Source of the DNA: Wuchereria bancrofti
Taxonomy: Eukaryota; Nematoda; Chromadorea; Rhabditida; Onchocercidae
Direction of reading: 5' to 3'
DNA length: 64,000 nucleotides
Assembly: GCA_005281725.1 (NCBI GenBank)
Contig: SSBO01000003.1
Coordinates: 9,912,581 to 9,976,580 of the forward strand
Below the pieces are notes generated by a model. It did no database searches and was not told where the DNA came from. It saw nothing but the letters and a program-made list of their open reading frames with translations. Made by a program: the position numbers and the translations under genes. Below are positions 27,401-38,127 of the stretch, piece after piece; position 1 is the stretch's first letter; each line of letters starts with the position of its first letter.

Positions 27401-27557
27401 TATAAGATAATTGATAATAAAAAATAAATAAATAGATAAATAAATAAACAAATAATAAAAATAAATAAATAAACAAATAAATTAATTAATTCATTAAATA
27501 AATAGTGATAAATCTTTTAATAATAAAATTAAAATTGATGATAAAATATTGTTTCAG
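24402..27557. other. intergenic region between divergent genes
   Basis: Lies between the starts of the - strand repeat protein and the + strand MSP gene. Contains a T-run of about 30 at 25259-25286, a GA-run at 25405-25437 followed by three AGGTCA-type hexamers (25451, 25556, 25579), a degenerate TGATCACATAATCA repeat field at 26160-26470, and (AAAT)n/(AAAC)n runs near 27420-27490. No coding exon supported. Confidence 0.5.
26160..26470. repeat. degenerate tandem repeat field with TGATCACATAATCA core
   Basis: About eight copies of a unit near 38-40 bp share the words GATAAATCTGATCACATAATCA and TTGATTAGTAGA in varied states of decay. Each core contains the palindrome TGATCA. Confidence 0.7.
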
Positions 27558-27588
27558 TAGTACAGCAAAAAGCTCAGCAAGTAATGAG

Positions 27589-30493
27589 ATGAATTTGGAT
27601 GATACACAAATGTCGCATGCACCACTAACCACAAGTTATATTATCAAATCACCACGACAAAAACCAAAACAGTACAAAACAATCTTTCATATTATCACAT
27701 TAATTTTATCAATATATTGATTGAATAGTTTTAAAATGATAAATGATCAACAATTAGTCAATTATCAATGATCAAAAAGAAAAACGAAAAAAAATTTGTT
27801 ATCAAAATAACGATTAATAGATATTATTTCATTATTATTTGGTCCAGACCATTTGTCATTCATTTGTTTTTGCTTTTTTTATAAGATAATAAATGCTTAA
27901 TTCAAAATATTCACTTATTCTTAATCATAAAATTTATCACAATCAGTCATAATTAGCAATAAATTTAATAAATTCTTAATTTAAAAATAAAAATTGATGA
28001 TGACGAAGAGGGGAAGAAAAAACAAACATACAAAACTACTAAAAATAGAATTGTAAGAAATTTTAAATTTAAATTTAACTAAGTCTATTTTATTGATACT
28101 TGAAATTACTGTTAATAAATTAATAGTAATTATATCTAAATTTATTTAAATTATAGAGCGGTTGCAATTTATTTTACACCAATGAAACAACGACCTGAAA
28201 TAGCATTAACTGAAATACAATTATGCAATGATGCTGATGTACCACTTTTATTTAAACTTTGCTCCGATGCAACATCCAGTATTACGGTTATTAATATTAT
28301 TATCAAAATTATTATTATTAATATTATTATTATTTTTATTAATATTACTATTATCATTGTTGTTATTATTAATTATTATTATTACTTTTGTTATTGCAAT
28401 TAATATTATTATCATTGCAATCAATATTATTATTGATTAATGTAATCAATTTTTATTAAATGCTCTCCTAAATTTTTAATGCTAATTATTATATTAATTT
28501 AGATATATCATTTACATATATTAATTTTAATTAATTTCTTTTAAAATAATAATATTTAATTTATAATCTTTTTTTTTTCATATATTTATATAGGCTACAC
28601 CAGCTGGAAGTGGTTGTATTCCGCCACGTGCGGAACAACGTTGTTTTTTGACATGGCGACGAACAAAACAACAACAACAACAACAGCAGCAATTACAAAA
28701 AGATATAAAAACATCAAAATTAATTTTAGTTACAAATTTTGTTGAACAAGAAATTGATAACAATCAAACAATTGTAACCAAATTAATAGGTAAATAAAAA
28801 ATTAGAAATAATAAAAAAATGATCTTATTATAATGGGTAAAAATATATGAAAGACAATATGAATTGTAAATAATGATTACATATATATATTAGAATTGCA
28901 AAATGTCTAATTTTTGTAAATTTCACTTTTTTTTAGATAAACTGTTTGTTAAATTTAATATAATATTTAAGGTAAATTGATAAATTTAATGGTATAATAA
29001 ATGTAATAAAATTTAGCTAAATCGATAAATTTAATGCAATAATTAAAACTTCTAGGTAAATGATAAATTCAATGTAATACGTGAGACTTCTAGGTTAAGT
29101 CCATTTTTAAAAATTGCCCTTTTATTAAGACTTCTAGGTAAAATGATAAATTCAGTGTAATACATAAGATTTCTAGGTTATGATAATTTTTTAAAATTGC
29201 CTTTCTATTTTTGTTTGAACCTAGACCATTTCTCAATCATTGTATAATTTGATAAGTATGAATTTTTACCATTCAGATTACTACGAATACATCCTTATCA
29301 TCATATATATTATTATCTCATATCATAATTTTAAAATATTTTTATCAGAATTTTAAAATATTTTCATTTAAAATAATTTGCATAAATATATATAATGAAT
29401 GAATTATTTACTTTATTTTTTTTTCTTGACTTTACAGCACGAATACATTCAGAAGGAGAAGGAACAGAGAAGCAAATACCATTAATGAAATTTACATTTG
29501 AAAGAAAAGAATTAATCTCATCATCTAAAACATCAAGTTATCAAACAAATAACACTGATATGTAGGTTTATTTCTTTACTGTTTACCATTTTTCACACTA
29601 AATAATTTCAAGACATAAGTAAAATTATCTGACATAGGTAAATTTCAGATATAGGTAAATTAGCAGCATGTAGGTAAAATTATCTGACATAGGTAAATTT
29701 CAGATATAGGTAAATTAGCAGCATGTAGGTAAAATTATCTGACATAGGTAAATTTCAGATATAGGTAAATTAGCAGCATGTAGGTAAAATTATCTGACAT
29801 AGGTAAATTTCAGATATAGGTAAATTAGCAGCATGTAGGTAAAATTATCTGACATAGGTAAATTTCAGATATAGGTAAATTAGCAGCATGTAGGTAAAAT
29901 TATCTGACATAGGTAAATTTTAAATATAGGTAAATTAGCAGCATGTAGGTAAAATTATAAATTAACCAAAATCTATATCTTATTTGATTTAATTGTTACT
30001 TAATAATTGTATAACCTTTGTGAAAGTTATTTATGATAGTAATATTAATCTGTTTGCAAAATCCAACTATACTTATAATATCAATAATTTAAGTTTTTTT
30101 TTTCTATTTCGGAAATTACAATAATTTCCGGCAAAAATAGTTATTAATGTTGTATTGTTATCCAATTATGCAATATTAATATTGTAATAAATTGCAAATT
30201 GAAAAATTCCACTGAACAATTAATTACTTCTTGCATTTATGAAAAGTTATTTTAAATTGCTGTAATTCACGAAAAATTTATGAATGGTTTAAATATTAAA
30301 ATTAATAATAAATTTTACTTTAATAACAACAAAATATTTATTTGATTGTAGAGAAACAGCGAAAATAAATTATGATCGAGAGGAAGCATTAAAAGAATTA
30401 AATAATTTCATTCAATGGTTTCAACGACATCCATTGGAAACAATGATGCTACTATTATTCTTTATTGCATTATTTGTCGCAATTTTTAATTAA
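27589..30493 (+). CDS. MSP-domain (VAP-like) tail-anchored membrane protein
   Basis: Five exons: 27589-27671, 28157-28286, 28594-28789, 29438-29561 and 30352-30493; all phases agree and give 224 residues. The MSP/VAP beta-sandwich is recognisable in order: AIYFTPMKQRPEIALTEIQL (first strands), then VPLLFKL, then GSGCIPP and CFLTWRRT, which match the P-x-x-G-x-I-x-P and L-x-W positions of the family. A run of eight Gln interrupts the last strands. The C-terminus is a coil (NYDREEALKELNNF) followed by a hydrophobic anchor (MMLLLFFIALFVAIF) and a two-base stop context with no lumenal tail. This is the layout of VAP proteins, which sit in the ER membrane and bind FFAT motifs, rather than of the soluble sperm MSPs. 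The exact start is uncertain: a splice acceptor lies at 27557, and the frame is open through it, so an upstream exon is possible. Confidence 0.8.
28290..28440. repeat. (ATT)n-rich microsatellite in an MSP-gene intron
   Basis: Imperfect ATT/TAT triplets directly after the donor at 28287. Explains the hydrophobic shadow reading frames on both strands here. Confidence 0.8.
29621..29950. repeat. 55-bp intronic tandem repeat, six near-identical copies
   Basis: The unit runs AAAATTATCTGACATAGGTA, AATTTCAGATATAGGTAAAT, TAGCAGCATGTAGGT. Units start at 29621 and repeat every 55 bases; only the last shows clear changes (TTTAAATA for TTCAGATA). Each unit has three AGGTAAA-type words and lies about 60 bases after the 5' splice site of the fourth intron (GATAT/GTAGGT at 29562). 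Confidence 0.92.
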
Positions 30494-31797
30494 ATATTAT
30501 GAAATAATTTTATCAGTTTTCACCTCAAATAATAACATTTTTAACTGTTTTCGTAAATTTACTTTCTCATTTTGAAACAATTAATTAATTTCTCATTTCC
30601 AAATCAGATTTATTAATTACGATTAAGTGCTAAATGAATGAAATTTATGTTTGTTTCATTTATAAATTTGATGAGCCGTTTGTTTTAATATTTCGAAAAA
30701 TAACATCACGTTTCATAATATTCGTCGAATTTCTGCGTCACGTATCGATATGAGTCACGTCCCCGATAACATTACGTTTCATACATTCGTCTAGTCTCTG
30801 CATCATGTCTCGATAACATTACGTTTCATAACATTCGTCTAGTTCCTGCGTCACGTCTCGATAACGTTAAGTTTCATAACATTCGTCGAATTTCTGCGTC
30901 ACGTATCGATATAAGTCACGTCCCCGGTAACATTATGTTTCATAACATTCGTCTAGTTCCTGCGTCACGTCCCCGACAACATTACGTTTCATAACATTCG
31001 TCTAATTCCTACATCGTCCCGTAATTTCGGTTTTGCTTTTTTTGGACGTCCGCAAAATATTATTTTTAAGGCTAGCATTTCCAGATTTATCCATCATTTA
31101 TTATCATTTGATAATTCATAGTAATTCTACTATATTAATTAATTCCACAAATTACACATTGATAATTTTGATTAGCTTAACATTTCTTTGCTTATTGTAA
31201 ATATAAATAAGATCAGAAGAAAGAAAAGAAAAAAGAAATCATAGAAAATATTATATAATATGCCATATAACAGTTAAAAAAAGGAAAACATTGGTATTTC
31301 TGATGAAAAAAAAGAAAGAAGCAAATATAAACATATATTTTCATATTATTACTTCTCAAATGTAATCATCCATTCTTTTTTGTAAATTAAAAAAAAAAAA
31401 ACAAAAAACAAAAAAGAAAATCTATCTGAGTGGTATTTGACGGTTTGTTGCTTCTTTCACATATTTAATTATTTGTCAAAAATTTGCAATGTATTTATTT
31501 CTTCCTAATTCCTTCTCATATCAGGTTGTTTTTTCTTAAATTGCTAATAATTTTATCAGTATTGTTTGGTATATCCTTTTTTTTTTCTTTTTCTTAAGTA
31601 TACGTTAAGAATAATTAAATGAGAAATCATATTTTATTTTATTTTTTACAAATTATTATTATTTTTTAATTGAAATAATTAGAAAACGAATGTTTAGTTT
31701 ACAGAAATTTGCGCAAAATATTTTAGATTATATATTTCTGATGAATATAATTGTTAAATGTATTAATTGCAGTGTTTGTTTTTTGTTTTGTTTTCAG
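30494..31797. other. intergenic region holding a CG-containing minisatellite
   Basis: No gene. Contains the minisatellite at 30709-31015 and A/T homopolymer tracts near 31385 and 31578. Confidence 0.6.
30709..31015. repeat. minisatellite alternating ~48- and ~66-bp units
   Basis: Six units each begin CGTTTCATAACATTCGTC and continue with TGCGTCACGTCTCGATAACATTA. Two of them carry an extra segment with TATCGATATRAGTCACGTCCCCG, so unit lengths alternate. G+C and CpG content is clearly higher than in the surroundings. It lies about 220 bases past the MSP gene stop. Confidence 0.85.
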
Positions 31798-31798
31798 G
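31783..31798 (+). promoter_or_regulatory. candidate trans-splice acceptor of the first RING-CH gene
   Basis: TTTTGTTTTGTTTTCAG ends at 31797, a textbook nematode 3' splice site, and the ATG at 31818 is the first after it. An upstream untranslated exon is the alternative. Confidence 0.5.
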
Positions 31799-31817
31799 AT
31801 TCGAATTTATTGATAAA

Positions 31818-33084
31818 ATGGAAGAAGAAATAAGAGGTGCAACACTACCTAATAATACCACTACTACTACTAATAATAATAGTAATAGCAGTAGTAATAT
31901 TAGTATCAGTAATGCTACTACTAGGAAATTATCATATTTATCAAGCGTAGAAAGCAATATAACAATTCTATCTGGTATATTTCCATTCTCATCTCAAATT
32001 ACATCATCGTTATCATCATCATCATCATCATTTGATAATATCATGACTGATCATTCCAAGGTATGTTCATTTGAAAATTTACATTATAATATTGTAATTG
32101 TTGTTCCTACAACTAATATTACTATAGTTATGCTTACAAACGTTTATCCGTTTTGATTATTTAATCTAATTAATTTGATTATTTAATGTTTATCAGATGA
32201 TGAGATCTATCCAGTAATTCATTAATGCATAATAATATAATAATGATCTGAAAAAGAAATAATTTTACAATTTTATAATTCAAATACATTTTATTGATAA
32301 TAATATTAATATCTAGGTTTGTCGATATTGTTTATCAGATGATGAAATCAGTGAATGGTTAGCACCATGTAAATGTATTGGAACAATGAAATGGGTTCAT
32401 TTGAGCTGTTTCGAGCAATGGCTTTCATTTGCGCCTTATTCTATGAAATATAGCTGTGCTATATGCAGGTAAAAACATTTGTCATTTTGATTATTTAATG
32501 AAATTAATTTTTATTTTAATAATCATTAATGCATAATAATATAACATTATTAAATAATAATTGTTATTGTCATTATTATTGTTATCATTATTATTATTGT
32601 TATTATTATTATTATTATGAATGCAAAATCTTTGATTCCAATTATTATGAAGTTTAGGGTTATATGAACAATGATGTTAACAAGTTAACGTAACTAGCAA
32701 GCCAGTACTATTACTGTTCTTTTTTTTTTAATCTTCTTTTTAGCTTTCTTATCGATCACCTAACAAATGAATAATAAAGCAATTTTCAGTTATGTGTATC
32801 GACGTCAGTGGAAATTAAAACCTTATAAAAATTGGCATTGGCCACAGTTTCATCTACGTATAACCGATCTTTTGGGAATATACTTTGATATAACTCTTAC
32901 TTATCGCATATATCGTTACTTCCCACGTTGTTTAGATAATAGGGTTACATTCTTCCTCTATGCAAGCTATCTTTTGCTTTGGAAATTAGTCGTTCTAAGT
33001 AGAATGAGACTTAATTTTTATTCAAATATTGTGTATGATATTATTACATCGATATGCTCGTCTAAGGTGCTTGATGCATTGTAA
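31818..33084 (+). CDS. RING-CH (MARCH-type) membrane E3 ubiquitin ligase, upstream copy
   Basis: Exons 31818-32060, 32317-32468 and 32790-33084 join in phase (0, 2) for 229 residues. The N-terminus is a low-complexity T/N/S tract from triplet runs. Exon 2 is a complete C4HC3 RING-CH zinc finger: VCRYC, then APCKC, then WVHLSC, then YSCAIC. The third exon gives a basic stretch (YRRQWKLKPYKNW) followed by hydrophobic segments (including VTFFLYASYLLLWKLVVL), the usual MARCH layout with the finger on the cytosolic side. MARCH ligases ubiquitinate membrane proteins; the substrate here is unknown. A paralogue with the same exon plan lies 1.4 kb downstream. Start chosen as the first ATG after a strong 3' splice site; an in-frame ATG at 31767 precedes that site. 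Confidence 0.85.
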
Positions 33085-34445
33085 TCGCTTATTATTATTA
33101 GTAGTATTACTTTTTTTTTTTTTGTAATTTCATTATGATGCATTTTTTGGTAATTTTTAGAGAATATGAGTTTGAAGCTAATTATTTTTAATATTCTTCA
33201 AAGTAAATTGCCCTTTAAATCTAAAATCTAAATAAGAGCTTCATATAAAGTCTCATCTTTATTTGAACCGTGATTCTTATCTTCATTAATCCGGTTTTTT
33301 TCTTTTTTTTTTTCACTCATTTCAAATTGTCTTTCAAATTTCAGTTCTGTTAATTAAAGTCTTTCGAGTGCGTATTGCACTAAAGTCATAATTTATATGA
33401 CAATTAAGCTTTCTATGCTTTCATAGTGAATATTTTCAAATTATTCATTGTATTGAAAATTATCATTGATAGATATATGTATGATTTATAAAAGTATGCA
33501 AAAATTTATGTGAGAAAAAAAAGACAAATATCTTTTATTTAAGGAAAATTTTAATATCTTAGTATCATTATTTTAATTTTTTTACTGTTTTAATGCTTAA
33601 ATGGTTATCTTTAATGTTTCTTATATGGATACTGTTTTCTTTAAAACGACAATTAATTAAGTTTATATGAGTTGAGTACTTGAAGACAGGAAACAAAAAC
33701 AGCGAACAATTCAAAACTTTACCATTTTATGCAATGCTTCCATGCAATTACTTTTGGATAACATTCCTATCGATGAAAAATTCAGGTCGTTTAGTAGTTT
33801 ATTAATTTTTTTCTTTAGTTTATTAAATTTGATGGAAATTATTAATCGAGAGAATGAATAGCATTAATTTTCAAACAAAATAAGAACAAAAATATGAGTG
33901 CATTATATCATTTTGTTGTAGATGGTTTATTTTTACTATAATTAAATTTATGAATTAAATAACTGCCATGTAATTTGATATAAATTATTAATTGAGCAAA
34001 ATAATCATATTATGTTTTAATTTAAAAGTCCAAAAATTATTTATCATATGTTTTTGTAATTATGCAGTGCATCATTACGTGTATTAAGTGTACTTTATTT
34101 GACAGCTAATAGATGTCTTTTCAATAAATTATTAAATTTGATATAGCTATTTTCCTTGGAGGTATAATGTAGTTATTTTTTTGCATAATATATTTCTTTT
34201 ACTATGTTTACATTTCACAATCTTTCAAGTTCCTCTTTTTTTTTTTTTAATATTTCAGCTGTCATTTGAATTTAATTTAATGGATAATTTAAGCTTAACA
34301 GAGAAAGAAGGATTAGGATTTATATGAATACTTTATGAATTAATTTGAAAGTGTTTGAAAATTTAATTTATAATTTAAACCTTTCTACATCATTATTTAT
34401 AAATGCTTTAATTTTCAATTAAGGAAGTGCCTGAAAGGAATAGTT
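33085..34445. other. spacer between the two RING-CH genes
   Basis: AT-rich with no coding signal. The frame of the second gene is open for eight codons 5' of its ATG, back to an AATTAAG acceptor near 34428, so its mRNA may be trans-spliced there or have an upstream exon in this spacer. Confidence 0.5.
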
Positions 34446-35405
34446 ATGCATCTTGAAAGTATGAAAAACGATAACTGGAAGATATACGAATCATTCGATG
34501 ATAAAACTAATAATGATGTTGATAATGATGATCAATTTTCACAGAAAAATATGAAGGTAACAGTAATGATTATTTCATTGATTTAAATTATTCATTATGA
34601 ACAAATTAAAAAAAGAAAAAAAAAATAAGAGAGAAATGAATTTTGCTATTGGTGATAACAGTTTTTTACTTTTTTTCTTTTATAGATTTGTAGATTTTGT
34701 TATGTGGAAGGATCGAATGAAATTGATTGGCTTAGACCTTGTAAATGTTCTGGTTCAATGTTATGGGTTCATAAGCAATGTTTTAATTTTTGGTTAGGAA
34801 AAGCATCTGGAATAAGCAAAATACAATGTCAAATATGCAAGTAAGATAAATTTTTAATCAAAATTTGAAAGATTTGTTCATCATCAGAATGAAATTATTA
34901 AATGAAAATAAAAAATGTTGAAGATATTTTGAGTATTATTAGTAAAAAAAAAAAAGCATAATTTCAGGATGACATATAATCATTCGGAATTTTTATTATA
35001 TTTTAATTGCTTAACTTTTGCAATATACTTCCAATGGATATTAGCTTATTAATGATGATATTGAATATTTAACTAGAACTATTTTAGCATATATTTATTT
35101 CCCGGTGATAACATTTATCTAAATATTATTACAGATTCAGATATAAGAAATTATTGTTTCTGAAGCCCTGGAAAGAATGGTGTTTACCGGATTTGCATCT
35201 ATCATTTGTTGATGTGTTAGAATTGTTATTCGATGCATACTTTTTATATCGAATGAAATTTATGCATACGATAAATAGGCCAATCTCAGTAGTGGTTAGA
35301 ATTCTTCGAACATCGTACATTTTTCATCGATTTGGTTTTTATGTGAGAATTTTCTCAGCTGTTGCATCTTCATTTTTTAGTGTTGTCATTATTGATGCTG
35401 TTTAA
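34446..35405 (+). CDS. RING-CH (MARCH-type) membrane E3 ubiquitin ligase, downstream copy
   Basis: Exons 34446-34556, 34686-34840 and 35135-35405, phases 0 and 2, 178 residues. A short acidic N-terminus is followed by a full C4HC3 finger: ICRFC, RPCKC, WVHKQC, QCQIC. The third exon reads FRYKKLLFLKPWKEW, then LHLSFVDVLELLFDAYFLYR, matching position for position the copy upstream (KLKPYKNWHWPQFHL, ITDLLGIYFDITLTYR), and ends in a hydrophobic segment (FYVRIFSAVASSFFSVVIID). Same strand, same intron positions and same phases as the neighbour show that the two arose by tandem duplication; the N-terminal and finger sequences have since diverged. Start is the first in-frame ATG after a possible acceptor near 34428. 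Confidence 0.82.
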
Positions 35406-37006
35406 TTGAGATTAGATTTAATGATTTTTCCTTTTTCCTTTTTTTTTTTTTTTTGATACGACGAAGTTTTTCTGAGCTGTGATAGAAATACATCGAATCT
35501 CTATTTTTATATATTTTCTCTGTGATATATTACATATCTGTATAATTTATAATTAGTGAAATTCATAAAAGTAATTTGAAATTGAAGAACTTAATTGTGC
35601 AGTATCGATGTAGATTATATATTGAGAATGCCATTGAATAATTTGGTTTTATAGGGAAAGAAAAAAAAAACCTAAAATGGAGATTAAGGGAGAGCGAGAG
35701 AGGATCAGAATAAAAACTTAAATTGATAATTCAAAAATTACGATAAGATAGAATCAGGATTATTTTCTTCGATGGGAAAGGTATTATCTCAGGAATACTA
35801 GAGTATAACTAAATTTTTTTTGGTGTAAACAAATATAGTGGAAAATGTAAAAAGTATGAACAATTATTCATTTCACATAAAAGAAAAAACAAAGGTGAAA
35901 TAAATGGTTCATATGAAAACAAAGAAAATATATAAATTAGTGATGTGTAATTAGTAAAACTGGACACACTTTTTACTGATAAAAATTTTTTTAATTTTTG
36001 AACATTTCAAATATCACCTTGATAATTCACTTATTTCAATATCAATACATGGTCAAAATAAATAAGATTGAAGTGTTGTTAGTTGTAAAAATGATTTGAT
36101 TTCATGAAATTATTTCATGATGTAATAATTTTAACAAATTTCATTGTGCATGTTTTGCTCAGCCCTTAAAAAATGTTCATTTTTTGACATGATAAACTAA
36201 AAGATTTATCTCTCATCTAATTAAAATATCATATAGTTTTATTTGATTAAGCGCCATAATACATTGAATTATTTGACAATGATTAAAATTGATTAATCAA
36301 TATTTTGTTCTAACTTATTAATATGTATTTTTGTTATTTAAATAACTGCACTAGTTATTTAGTAATATTTTGTGTATTTACGGTTCATTTTATTTACATT
36401 CATTCTTCGTTTTTATTTTTATTTTATTTGTTTATTTATTTTTTTTCATGCTCAAAAAGAAAAAAATGAGAAAAAATTCACAGTTCATATTGTATTGTAT
36501 AATGTATTTTCTTAATAATATGAAATAATATAAGAAAAAAAAAAACTCTGTCGACTATTGTTAATATATACATATTATATCATTATTTAAGTATAATTGT
36601 TTGTCGTAACTTTTATTTGTTAAGATAACCAGTAGAGATTAAACAAAAACTGATAAATGATCAGATGAAAGATTAAATAATATAAATATATTTTAATTCA
36701 TTCATCTCATTAATAAATTCCAATAATTTGCTAAAATTATTTCTCTAGCAATTTAATTTTACTACAACAATATTGTTTTGATTATACATTTTTAAAGTTG
36801 AACTATTTTGGAGTATAATGTGAAAATTGTTATTTTGAAATAATTCTGAATAACATGATTAAATTAGATGAGAAAATTTTCATTTAAAAATTATGATATT
36901 GTAATCTAATTTATATAATTTATTAACAATTGTTGTATTCCTTAATTAGAATGATATTATTAATTTTTTAACTTTTATTTATTGTAAGTATTGATTTTCA
37001 GTTTAA
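35406..37006. other. intergenic region
   Basis: AT-rich, with several homopolymer tracts. A TTTTCAG acceptor at 36995-37001 lies six bases before the SMIM15 start and may be its trans-splice site. Nothing else recognised. Confidence 0.5.
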
Positions 37007-37513
37007 ATGTTATTGGATAATTTGAAGGATTATTTCTCGAAACTATTAATTTCATTAGTATTATGGATAACTGATGATCCTGGTTCATTTTTTATAACCC
37101 AATTATTATTCATTACACCACTCCTATTACTTACTACTGTTCTTTCATGGAAACTTCATAAAGCAATTAAAGTAAGATTTTTTTAATATTTCAATTTAAT
37201 CATCAAAAAAAAAGTTGAAATATTAGCCTAAAAAAGATCGTTATAAATTAAAAAGAATTGGAAATTTTTAAAATTATTAAATCTTGTGGCTATGTTTTCT
37301 TTTTTTTTAATCATAAATTAAACTTTATTCTAAATTTGAAACGATATTATCAATATATGGAATTTCTTAATTAACTGTAAAAGAAGAAATTCTTGATGTT
37401 ATGAAAGGAAAGTGGTTTTTCTTATTCATTTAAAAAGAAAAAAAGAATTTTAGATAGAAAAGAGACGTAAAAAGTTGCAGAAAAATAATGTACGACGTAA
37501 GAAGAAAGAATAA
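37007..37513 (+). CDS. small integral membrane protein 15 (SMIM15) orthologue
   Basis: Two exons, 37007-37171 and 37454-37513, phase 0, 74 residues, the same length as human SMIM15 as I recall it. It has one transmembrane segment (FFITQLLFITPLLLLTTVL) followed by SWKLHKAI, which matches the SWKLAKMI of the vertebrate protein, and then a strongly basic tail (IEKRRKKLQKNN, then RRKKKE). The donor is GTAAGA and the acceptor TTTTAG; without splicing the frame would stop after VRFF. ATG follows a TTTTCAG acceptor by six bases. The stop lies inside AATAAATAAA, so the polyadenylation signal overlaps the end of the gene. The function of the family is not established; it is predicted to sit in an internal membrane with the basic tail cytosolic. 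Confidence 0.85.
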
Positions 37514-38127
37514 ATAAATTATCTATGATTTTACCTTTGTATTATGTGAAATTTATGAGCAAAAATTTATAAAAAATTCGGAAGTTGTTTTTTTCTTTTT
37601 ATTTTCATTTATTTCGTCAAATTATTATTTTAGAATCGAATTTGCTGTTTCTTTTTTTTTTCGTTTGTTTATGAATATTTATTATTTATGAATATTATAA
37701 CAATCTGTCAATATAAATATTTGACAGATTGTTAAGATTAAACTATTATATATCATAATTTAATCATTATTTGCTTCAAAATAATTTTTTGAGTGCTATG
37801 ATAGAATGTTACTTTCGAGAATTTATTAGATGGAAATTTATTTTTCAAATACGGGAATAGGTCTATTTTACACCTAGGAAAAAAAAAATAACACTAAGTG
37901 ATTGCAAAAATTGATTCTTAAAGATTTTTTTAGAAGAATTATTTATTCATCTCAGCAGTGAAATAATTTTGAATCAAATTTTTCTCATTTAAAAGACATT
38001 TCAATTATTCCAGAATCAAAATTTTATTCTTTTTCTCGTACAATTTCGATACTTTATAAGAAAACATTAGTATAAAATATTATTCAAATATGCATACTTT
38101 AACAATTTATCACTTTTTTTTTCTTTT
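37514..38127. other. convergent intergenic region with a strong hairpin
   Basis: Lies between the 3' ends of SMIM15 (+) and the GDSL-fold gene (-). Contains the inverted repeat at 37698-37734. On the - strand AATAAA occurs at 38028-38023, about 100 bases past the GDSL-gene stop. Confidence 0.6.
37698..37734. repeat. perfect 14-bp inverted repeat (hairpin)
   Basis: TAACAATCTGTCAA (37698-37711), a nine-base loop, then TTGACAGATTGTTA (37721-37734). The flanks have a further, offset pairing of TTATGA with TCATAA near 37758. Confidence 0.85.

Noticed and set aside
28182..28440. Overlapping + and - strand ORFs with long Ile/Leu runs
   Set aside because: Produced by the (ATT)n microsatellite in an intron, not by membrane proteins.
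29621..29950. Regular repeats considered as a CRISPR-like array
   Set aside because: Units are head-to-tail with no unique spacers and lie in an intron of a eukaryotic gene.
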